A DNA stretch of 64,000 nt. Source: an uncultured Paracoccaceae bacterium. Its GTDB lineage: Bacteria; Pseudomonadota; Alphaproteobacteria; Rhodobacterales; Rhodobacteraceae. The stretch is taken from the NCBI GenBank assembly GCA_947503965.1, contig CANNFU010000005.1, positions 248,001 to 312,000 of the forward strand, written 5' to 3'. The position numbers and the translations under genes were made by a program. Under the pieces are notes generated by a model. The model had not been told where the DNA came from and searched no databases. It was given only the letters and a program-made list of their open reading frames with translations. This document shows, in pieces, positions 58,061 to 64,000 of the stretch (positions are counted from its first letter, which is position 1; every line of letters begins with the position of its first letter).

Positions 58061-58383
58061 CGGAGTTGCGGCACCATGCTCGGAAGAAAGCACGGTGCCG
58101 CGTAAGTCTGATATGCCTCCCCGGTTTCGGGACAAGGGGCACGGCATATGGACATAGTGCTGACACCTCAAGTCAAACCCAAAGTGCCAGCGTCCGGTTA
58201 CCCGGTGCGCCCATCAGTGCCTTGTAATCGCAAGGATTGATACGCGCTGTTCCCAGGCCTAAGGCCACCACTCACGGAACAAGGACAAATTGACATTTTA
58301 CCGTGGGTTAAGAAAGTCAGGGAAACCTGACCTTCGCGCAAGCATCTGATTTTTGTCGTTGCGTCACAGGCAACAAGATTGCG
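58061..58383. other. Gene-free spacer between tsf and luxR, with hairpins
   Basis: No convincing coding sequence. A strong hairpin lies at 58068-58101 (GCGGCACC-a-TGCT paired with AGCA-c-GGTGCCGC) and a short one at 58230-58245 (CCTTG/CAAGG); a probable luxR terminator is at 58310-58331. No promoter for a separate RNA is evident. Confidence 0.6.
58310..58331 (-). terminator. Weak terminator after luxR
   Basis: On the minus strand GTCAGG-tttc-CCTGAC (58316-58331) is followed by TTTCTT. It is about 50 bp past the luxR stop. Confidence 0.45.
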
Positions 58384-59145
58384 TCAAAGTTCTGCGTCGA
58401 CAACGAACATCTGATTGTAAAATGCAGCCTTTAGAACAGCTTGGGCTGTTGTCTCGACATCCAGTGCCTCGCGTGCGAGGCGCAGGTGTTTTTCTACCGT
58501 GGCAGGCGTCAGTTCCAACAGAACGGCGATATCCTGTGTGGTCTTGCCATCGCCGACCCATTGCAACACCTCGCGCTGCCGTTTGGTCAGTTGACGTTCG
58601 CCGGAATAGGGCAGGGTAAGCAGTTTCAGATGCATCACGTTGTTCATGACGATGATGGCATCGCCATGTTTTGCCCAGGTCTGTTCGACCTGATCCTGGC
58701 TCACTCCGGCCTTGGCGGTCAGGGCAATCGCCCCTTTCGTCCGCTCAGAGATCGAGCGGAAGCTGACCGTGTAGCCTGCAGTGACATCCATTTCACGGTT
58801 GAAATCCATTACGCGCTTTTCGCTGGGTGTCAGATTGTCGATCCGGTTCATGTCCATCATCCAGCGCCACGAACAGGCACCATCATTGGCCAGCGCCCAT
58901 TTCAGCATAGGCGCGTGATAGTAATAGCCTTCGTCAAAGAATACTTTCATGTATTCAGGGCTTTGCGACGACAAAAGCACCCAATCCTGCGGGTCGCCAA
59001 GCGAACTGGACGTACGATATCGGGTAAACCCGTACATCAGCCGGTCAAAGCCATAGTTGCCCATCTGCTTTGTATGTACATCCCAAAGCTCCTCGACGGT
59101 CCGGGCATTGGTCAGCTTATCAAGTTGTTGAACAAGACTTGTCAT
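58384..59145 (-). CDS. LuxR-type regulator with autoinducer-binding-like domain (solo)
   Basis: 253 residues: an N-terminal autoinducer-binding-like domain (about 1-165) and a LuxR helix-turn-helix (about 180-240; [34 protein letters not shown]). In canonical AHL receptors an invariant Asp precedes Pro (DP); here the segment reads [10 protein letters not shown], so that Asp is Ala. No luxI synthase gene is in the window. It starts inside the aroQ stop (ATGA at 59142-59145) with GGGGGAAGG upstream. A non-AHL ligand or ligand-free function is plausible. Confidence 0.9.
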   Translation of the reverse strand: MTSLVQQLDKLTNARTVEELWDVHTKQMGNYGFDRLMYGFTRYRTSSSLGDPQDWVLLSSQSPEYMKVFFDEGYYYHAPMLKWALANDGACSWRWMMDMNRIDNLTPSEKRVMDFNREMDVTAGYTVSFRSISERTKGAIALTAKAGVSQDQVEQTWAKHGDAIIVMNNVMHLKLLTLPYSGERQLTKRQREVLQWVGDGKTTQDIAVLLELTPATVEKHLRLAREALDVETTAQAVLKAAFYNQMFVVDAEL

Positions 59146-59588
59146 GAACCTTCCCCCAGATAAGACAGCAACGCATCCATAGCGAGCGGATAGCCCGCCG
59201 CGCCGAAACCGCAAATCTGCCCGATCGCGACGGGTGCAATGAAAGATGTCTTTCGAAATTCCTCGCGTGCATGAATATTTGACAGATGAAGTTCAACCAC
59301 CGGCACCATGGCTGACGAAATCGCGTCCATCAGGGCCACGGATGTATGCGTGAACGCCCCGGCATTCAGGATGATCCCAGCATATTTGCCGCGTGCCTCG
59401 TGAATTGCATCAATCAGCGCACCTTCATGATTTGATTGCTGGAAATCCAGCGAAACGTTCAGCGCCTTGGCCTTGTCCGCACACAAAGCTTCGATATCGG
59501 CCAAGGTTGTTGGTCCGTATATTTCCGGCTGGCGCGTCCCCAAAAGGTTCAGGTTCGGCCCATTCAAGATAAGGATGGCGCGTGTCAT
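59142..59588 (-). CDS. aroQ: Type II 3-dehydroquinate dehydratase
   Basis: 148 residues, full length. AroQ makes 3-dehydroshikimate in the shikimate pathway. Signature [17 protein letters not shown] includes the catalytic arginine and tyrosine; the histidine lies in [20 protein letters not shown] and SFIAP bind the substrate. Coupled by 4-bp overlap to the luxR-type gene, an unusual pairing of a housekeeping enzyme with a regulator. Confidence 0.96.
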   Translation of the reverse strand: MTRAILILNGPNLNLLGTRQPEIYGPTTLADIEALCADKAKALNVSLDFQQSNHEGALIDAIHEARGKYAGIILNAGAFTHTSVALMDAISSAMVPVVELHLSNIHAREEFRKTSFIAPVAIGQICGFGAAGYPLAMDALLSYLGEGS

Positions 59589-59755
59589 GCAGCCCCTCTA
59601 ACATCTTTGACTTGTTGATCAAAACGGAATTGTCGCATCCGCGCACGTGTGTAGCGCAACAGTACTATATCGAACAGTCGCCAAAGTAACCTTGCACCAT
59701 GGGTCTGTTGCCGTCTAGGTCTGGGACACGGCGAGTGAACCAAAAACAGGGTACG

Positions 59756-60802
59756 ATGCGCGTTCTTGTCATCACGACCATGCGGAACGAGGCCCCGTTC
59801 ATATTGGAATGGTTGGCCTACCATCAGCATATCGGGGTCACTGATTTTCTGATCTACAGCAATGACTGCGAAGACGGCACGGATGCGCTATTGGATCGGT
59901 TGGCCGCTATAGGCCACATCCATCACGTGCCCAATCATGCAGGCGGAAAGAAATCGGTGCAGTGGCGGGCCCTGAGCAAGGCCAGAAACCACGCAGCCGT
60001 CCGTGATGCTGAATGGATTTACGTGACGGATGTCGACGAGTTTTTGTGCATCCATGCAGGGCAGGGGTATATCACCGACCTGATTTCCGCCTGTCCCGAT
60101 GCGGATGGATTTGCCTTGCCGTGGCGTATGTTCGGGAATGCGGGCGTGCAGGTGTTCGCCGACGAACCTATTCTTACTCAGTTCACGCGCGCCGCGCCTG
60201 AACACCTGCTTTGGCCGTGGCGTGCCGTGCAATTCAAGTCACTTTACAAAACCCACGCGCGCTATGATCGCCTTGGTGTGCATCGGCCGAAGCTCTCGGA
60301 CGGGACTTCGTACGGGCGATGGGTTGACGGCAATGGACAACCGCTGCCCAATCTGCCTGGCACCGTGTTACCGACAACCGCGCCGCGCTACGCGATGGCG
60401 CAGATCAATCATTATGCCTTGGGCGCGATGGAAAGTTTTTTGGTCAAGGTCGCACGCGGCAGGCCAAATCACACCGGCGACCCGATTGACCTTGCGTATT
60501 GGTCAGACCGCAATCTGAACGATGTGGAAGATCGTCGCATCCTGCGCCATCAGGGCGCAGTTGCCGAACGGGTCGCAATGCTCAAGAAGGACGCTGACCT
60601 AGCGCATCTGCACGACGCCGGTGTGGCATGGCGCAAGGCGCGGATCGCCGATTTAATGACAGTCTCGGACAGTTTTTACATGTTCGCCCGTCTTTTGCAG
60701 ATGCCCCCGACACAGGTTTTGCCAATGAGCCGACAACGGCAGCTGTTACAGGCCTTGGGCAAAATGCGGCGCGCACAGATGCAGCGCGACATGGCGCGCT
60801 AG
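59756..60802 (+). CDS. Glycosyltransferase family 2/92-type protein
   Basis: 348 residues beginning VLVITTMRNEAPFILEWLAYHQHIG, the usual start of GT-A transferases of the DUF23/GT92-like group, with the metal-binding DVDEF (DxD) near residue 98 and a conserved DGFALPWRMFGN. No signal peptide; acts at the cytoplasmic side on a surface polysaccharide or lipid acceptor. AGGG lies 5 bases before the ATG at 59756; the in-frame start at 59699 adds an unconserved tail. It precedes the right-edge surface cassette by 544 bp. Confidence 0.9.
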   Translation: MRVLVITTMRNEAPFILEWLAYHQHIGVTDFLIYSNDCEDGTDALLDRLAAIGHIHHVPNHAGGKKSVQWRALSKARNHAAVRDAEWIYVTDVDEFLCIHAGQGYITDLISACPDADGFALPWRMFGNAGVQVFADEPILTQFTRAAPEHLLWPWRAVQFKSLYKTHARYDRLGVHRPKLSDGTSYGRWVDGNGQPLPNLPGTVLPTTAPRYAMAQINHYALGAMESFLVKVARGRPNHTGDPIDLAYWSDRNLNDVEDRRILRHQGAVAERVAMLKKDADLAHLHDAGVAWRKARIADLMTVSDSFYMFARLLQMPPTQVLPMSRQRQLLQALGKMRRAQMQRDMAR

Positions 60803-61346
60803 CGCGTTTCAGGTTTTGATGGAAGCATAGCCAGCATGTTCCAGGTGTTTTGCGTATTTTTCTTGAGTTCAGCTTGAATGCTATTCATTCGTGACGATAG
60901 CAGGTAGACAATGCGAGTGGCGCTCAATTGCAGGAACCAAGGCGGATTTTCAGTGCCGTTGCGACACTGTCGCCGCTGCCCCACCGAAGCGGTCACTTGA
61001 AAGCATTTATGTGCTCGAAACGAAACGCGCCGCCCACCGATGTAGGGCTGTATTCCGCCTCATCCCGGTATCTTTCTATGGGACAGGAAAGCGAGCGCCT
61101 GCTTCTCATGATTTCCGGGGCTTAGCGGGTTTCGCGGGTGTTTCAGAGGGGGTAGGTTCGCTGGGGCGTTCTGATCGTGCTTAAACAGGGAAGCATTGGT
61201 CACCAATATTGGGTGGCGGCACGTCACATTCAGGCCAAATTGTGAACAACATATTTCGTCAAGACGATGCCGAAGCCACCGCTGTGGCAAAAACCCTTAC
61301 GGTTGACCGAATTTCAGTCAATTGTTACCAGATCGGGAATAGTCAA
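60803..61346. other. Gene-poor spacer upstream of the right-edge cassette
   Basis: 544 bp without a convincing gene. Short frames here lack codon bias or ribosome-binding sites. The only clear structure is a dyad cluster at 61195-61212 (ATTGGT-c-ACCAAT overlapping CCAATATTGG), 135-150 bp upstream of the next gene. Confidence 0.55.
61195..61212 (+). promoter_or_regulatory. Overlapping palindromes, operator candidate
   Basis: ATTGGTCACCAAT (61195-61207) overlaps CCAATATTGG (61203-61212), giving three half-sites of the form ATTGG in alternating orientation. Placement fits an operator for the downstream three-gene cassette. Confidence 0.4.
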
Positions 61347-61580
61347 ATGGAAAAGCAGTTGAAACCAATCCTTGCGCTCAGCGCGATTTACACCTTCGTG
61401 ATGGCTTCACCTGCGTTGGCATATATCGATCCCGTGACAGGCAGCTTTTTGTTACAAGCCATCATTGGTGGCTTTGCAACCGTACTTGTTGCTGTGCGTC
61501 GCGTGCGCGAAAAAATGCTGGGTTTGCTTGGGCTGCGCAAGGCCGAGGATGAAACCGCCGAGGACAGCCCAAAGTCATGA
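61347..61580 (+). CDS. Small exported/membrane protein of surface cassette
   Basis: 77 residues: signal-like helix (about 7-25, ILALSAIYTFVMASPALA), then AYIDPVTGSFLLQ, a motif seen in many short bacterial membrane proteins, a second helix (about 38-50, GGFATVLVAV), a basic stretch (RRVRE) and an acidic tail. The ATG at 61347 is the start that puts the hydrophobic segment at the N-terminus. The stop overlaps the next gene's start (ATGA). Role unknown; a scaffold or accessory subunit for the following genes is the simplest idea. Confidence 0.82.
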   Translation: MEKQLKPILALSAIYTFVMASPALAYIDPVTGSFLLQAIIGGFATVLVAVRRVREKMLGLLGLRKAEDETAEDSPKS

Positions 61581-62989
61581 ATTCTCCCCAGCGCGATGCA
61601 GGGTCGTTTCGCGACCCATCGGGATACGTGTTTACTGATGGTGACCGTATCCTGCGCGCGGTTATGGCACCTGCAGCAGACACATTCGGCGAAATCTATG
61701 ACAGCGGCTTGTTTGAGGAGCTGTCTAACAAGAATCTGATGATCGGCTGCACGCATATTGACGCCACCCCGCAACAGCTTGCCCAGTATAAGGGCGCGCG
61801 CGGCGACACCGCAGTTGCACTTTACGAACATCCGCGGGTGCCCATGCTCAGCTACCCTTTCGAGTGGTGCTTTTCACAACTGAAAGACGCGGCCATTGCC
61901 CATCTTGATCTGCAACTCATCGCCCTTGAAAAAGGGTACGAGCTTTCGGATGCCACCGCGTACAACATGCAGTTCATTGACGGTCGGGCTGTGCATATTG
62001 ATGCGATGTCGCTGCGGCCCTACGTCGATGGTGCGCATTGGTCTGGTTACCACCAGTTTTGTCGTCAGTTCCTCCTGCCTTTGCTTTTAGAAGCCTGGTC
62101 TGGCGTCGCATTTCAAAGCATATATCGCGGATCGCTCGACGGGATTTCGTTTGAGGATGCGCTTTCCATATTGCCACGTCGCAAACTGTTCACTTCCGCA
62201 AGCGGCCTCATGCATGTTTACTTGCACGGGCGTGCGGTCATGGCCCAATCATCGAAAGCTGAGAAAAAGGTGGATCTGGATCGCAAACTGCCCAAGTCTC
62301 GGTATGCCGCGATGCTCGAGCAATTGCGCGGATTCATTAGCGGTCTGGAATCCGCCAAGCGACCTGCAAGCTATTGGAAGACCTATGCGGCGATCAATAG
62401 CTACTCTGAGCCGATGCGCGACACCAAACTGCAATTCGTCAAAGATTGGGCAGCAGAAACCAGGCCGAACCTGATCTGGGACATCGGTGGCAACACCGGA
62501 GACTTTTCGATGTCGGCCATCGCGGGCGGGGCCAAAGCGGCCGTGGTTCTTGACGGTGATCTTGATTCACTTGAAAGCGCCTATCGAATGCGCACCAAAA
62601 AGGGTGAGAAAATCTTGCCTCTTTTGATGAACCTTGTAGACCCGACGCCCAACATGGGCTGGCGGCAGCGTGAGCGCAAAGGCCTGATCGAGCGTGCGTC
62701 CTCCGATGGCATCATTGCGTTAGCCGTCATTCACCATATGTGTATTGGCGGCAATCTTCCTCTTGCGGAAGCAGTCAGATGGCTTTTGTCGCTTGCCCCA
62801 TCCGGAATCATCGAGTTTGTCCCCAAAGGCGACCCGATGGTGGATCAGCTATTGCAGGTCCGCGAAGATATTTTCCACGACTATACAGAAGACGTTTTCC
62901 TCGCGACGATCAGCGAGAAACATCAGATTACGGCGCAGCACAAGTTCTCCGAGAATGGGCGACTGCTGACCGCGTACAGGTTGGCATGA
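61577..62989 (+). CDS. NoeA-like protein with SAM-methyltransferase domain
   Basis: 470 residues. The N-terminal half (about 1-250) has no catalytic motif I know; similar proteins are often called nodulation protein NoeA. The C-terminal half contains a class I SAM-binding motif, IWDIGGNTGDFS at about 300-311, and an acidic VVLDGDLDS that could hold the SAM ribose. The stop overlaps the start of the sulfatase-like gene (ATGA), so all three genes are translationally coupled. Modification of a surface glycan is a likely theme; no substrate is known. Confidence 0.85.
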   Translation: MNSPQRDAGSFRDPSGYVFTDGDRILRAVMAPAADTFGEIYDSGLFEELSNKNLMIGCTHIDATPQQLAQYKGARGDTAVALYEHPRVPMLSYPFEWCFSQLKDAAIAHLDLQLIALEKGYELSDATAYNMQFIDGRAVHIDAMSLRPYVDGAHWSGYHQFCRQFLLPLLLEAWSGVAFQSIYRGSLDGISFEDALSILPRRKLFTSASGLMHVYLHGRAVMAQSSKAEKKVDLDRKLPKSRYAAMLEQLRGFISGLESAKRPASYWKTYAAINSYSEPMRDTKLQFVKDWAAETRPNLIWDIGGNTGDFSMSAIAGGAKAAVVLDGDLDSLESAYRMRTKKGEKILPLLMNLVDPTPNMGWRQRERKGLIERASSDGIIALAVIHHMCIGGNLPLAEAVRWLLSLAPSGIIEFVPKGDPMVDQLLQVREDIFHDYTEDVFLATISEKHQITAQHKFSENGRLLTAYRLA

Positions 62990-64000
62990 CACCTTTTCGG
63001 CTTCGCGCACTTTCCTTAGCTGCAATTTTATTTGCGATCTGGATACCGCATCTTTCGGAACTGAACTACGGTTTTGGTACTTTTGAGACCCTGAGTTTCA
63101 CCGTCATTTCGGTGATCCTTGGTATCTTGCTGGCTGCCATCGGTGGTTCAGCACTGAGTTTCGGCGTCATCCTCGGGTTGCTGATCTACACGCTGCTCGA
63201 CGTTTACTTTGTAGAGACCACATATGCGGTCCCATTCATGGTTCTGACGACCGGCATGACGCCGGTCATCCTGCGATACATGCCGCTGGGGCTGCCTCTT
63301 GCCGTTTTCCTGTTCGGTATCGTCTTTGGGCTTCCATCGTTTTTTGCACCACAAAAGCCACTCCTTGAAGTTCACGAAGGTGAACCGCATGCGGCCGGGG
63401 CGGTGCGGGCAAATAAGAGATACCTGCATATCATTCTGGATGAGCAGATGTCGCCGATTGTCGATATTGTACAAGTTCCCCCGAACGCTTTGCGGGAGAA
63501 AGTGATCGAGACCTACGCTGACAATCAGTTTCGGCTTTTTGCGCATGCTGAGGCGATCGCGCATAAAACCTACAAGTCGCTTAGCGCAATCGCTGGTTTC
63601 ATTTCCTCTGAAAACAATGTCGTCAGATTTCCTGACGAAACAAAGTATATCTACAGCGTTGTCGACAATACCCTCGTGGAAACATTGGTCGACGAAGGTT
63701 TCTCTCTGTCAGTGATAGAGACAAGTTACCTCAGGCTGTGCGGCGATGATCCGACCGTGACATGCCAAACCTACCGATACGCCAATAACCTGCAGGGCGC
63801 CTCTGAACTTGGGTGGCAGCCAGTCCTCAGGCTAAAGCTTGCCTATCTTGCGTTGCGACATGAGTATGTTTTTGGTGCCCGGCCGCTGTTTGTTGTTCAA
63901 AGTTTGGCGGTTACGGCGGAACGCATCTTTGACAAACCGCTCCGATATCACGCATTTTTCATGATGCCTTTAGACAATCTGAAAATAATTGATGAGATCA
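62986..64000 (+). CDS. Sulfatase-like membrane protein (3' end outside window)
   Basis: Open from the ATG at 62986 to the right edge (338 codons seen). Four predicted membrane helices (about 5-21, 36-55, 58-78, 100-120) are followed by a soluble domain starting RYLHIILDEQMSP near residue 146; the LDEQ matches the first metal-binding strand of the alkaline-phosphatase/sulfatase superfamily, as in LtaS- and EptA-like transferases (helices, then catalytic domain). The helical anchor plus that fold suggests a phospho-group or sulfate transferase on a surface polymer. The nucleophile Thr/Ser/Cys cannot yet be identified. Coupled to the upstream gene by ATGA. Confidence 0.75.
   Translation, partial: MTPFRLRALSLAAILFAIWIPHLSELNYGFGTFETLSFTVISVILGILLAAIGGSALSFGVILGLLIYTLLDVYFVETTYAVPFMVLTTGMTPVILRYMPLGLPLAVFLFGIVFGLPSFFAPQKPLLEVHEGEPHAAGAVRANKRYLHIILDEQMSPIVDIVQVPPNALREKVIETYADNQFRLFAHAEAIAHKTYKSLSAIAGFISSENNVVRFPDETKYIYSVVDNTLVETLVDEGFSLSVIETSYLRLCGDDPTVTCQTYRYANNLQGASELGWQPVLRLKLAYLALRHEYVFGARPLFVVQSLAVTAERIFDKPLRYHAFFMMPLDNLKIIDEI

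Noticed and set aside
60799-60888. 29-codon minus-strand frame ending SKPETR
   Set aside because: It has plausible amino-acid composition but no ribosome-binding site or recognisable family, and it ends inside the stop codon of the glycosyltransferase. It could be a gene remnant; evidence is too thin.
60891-61184. 97-codon plus-strand frame
   Set aside because: No ribosome-binding site, no domain, and Arg/Ala-rich composition typical of a non-coding GC-rich stretch.

Overview
The window reads as a chromosomal segment of a marine Roseobacter-group alphaproteobacterium (Rhodobacterales). The evidence is the adjacent sciP-ctrA pair, alphaproteobacterial usg next to gyrA, Hint/RTX proteins, a metal-binding HemB loop of the alphaproteobacterial type, GTTC-N7-GTTC LexA boxes, and moderately high GC with the dense ATGA-overlap gene packing usual in this group. 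A genus close to Loktanella or Yoonia is possible, but that is only an impression. I see no insertion sequence, prophage or CRISPR array.

Layout. 1-6840 (mostly minus): a truncated TetR regulator, a PPK2 kinase, an alpha/beta hydrolase, MetA, a P-loop ATPase, a DUF4336 protein, a Tat-exported YHS protein and mnmA. 6971-12835 (plus): sciP, ctrA, ligA, recG, then a 40-residue membrane peptide between two LexA-type boxes, followed by a strongly folded RNA segment and a terminator. 12851-20717: a NifU-like scaffold, hisI, gluQ, trmFO, two tandem outer-membrane beta-barrel paralogues, gyrA. 20912-26803: usg, a TPP-riboswitch-controlled tenA, arginase and ornithine cyclodeaminase with a divergent Lrp regulator, dsbB, a DedA-like protein, a zinc metallopeptidase and tRNA-Leu(CAA). 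27095-36346: a large RTX-Hint protein, a MobA-like nucleotidyltransferase and a DMGDH-type flavoprotein, a SYLF lipoprotein, a chemoreceptor, hemB. 36469-44531: a membrane protein, mfd, a Bcr/CflA transporter, a DsbA-like protein, an acyl-CoA synthetase and a divergent XRE-cupin regulator.

44559-49724: a CsbD-like protein that appears to start at AUA, an AqpS-type aquaporin translationally coupled to a broken arsC remnant, an orphan peptide-binding protein, an unannotated small RNA with its own promoter and terminator, then bdhA and a patatin-like esterase. 49729-55970: a DUF502 protein, psuK-psuG (pseudouridine breakdown), a head-to-head DUF4198/HupE pair with almost no space between starts, and an acidic beta-helix repeat protein. 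56100-60802: rpsB-tsf with a folded leader, aroQ-luxR, a glycosyltransferase. 61347-64000: a coupled cassette of a small membrane protein, a methyltransferase-like protein and a sulfatase-like membrane protein that runs off the right edge.

The most original signals are the LexA-boxed membrane peptide with its folded 3' RNA (a candidate SOS division inhibitor or type I toxin), the free-standing small RNA at 47741-47815, the arsC remnant in front of the aquaporin, the SD-masking hairpin between the TPP riboswitch and tenA, and the right-edge three-gene surface cassette.
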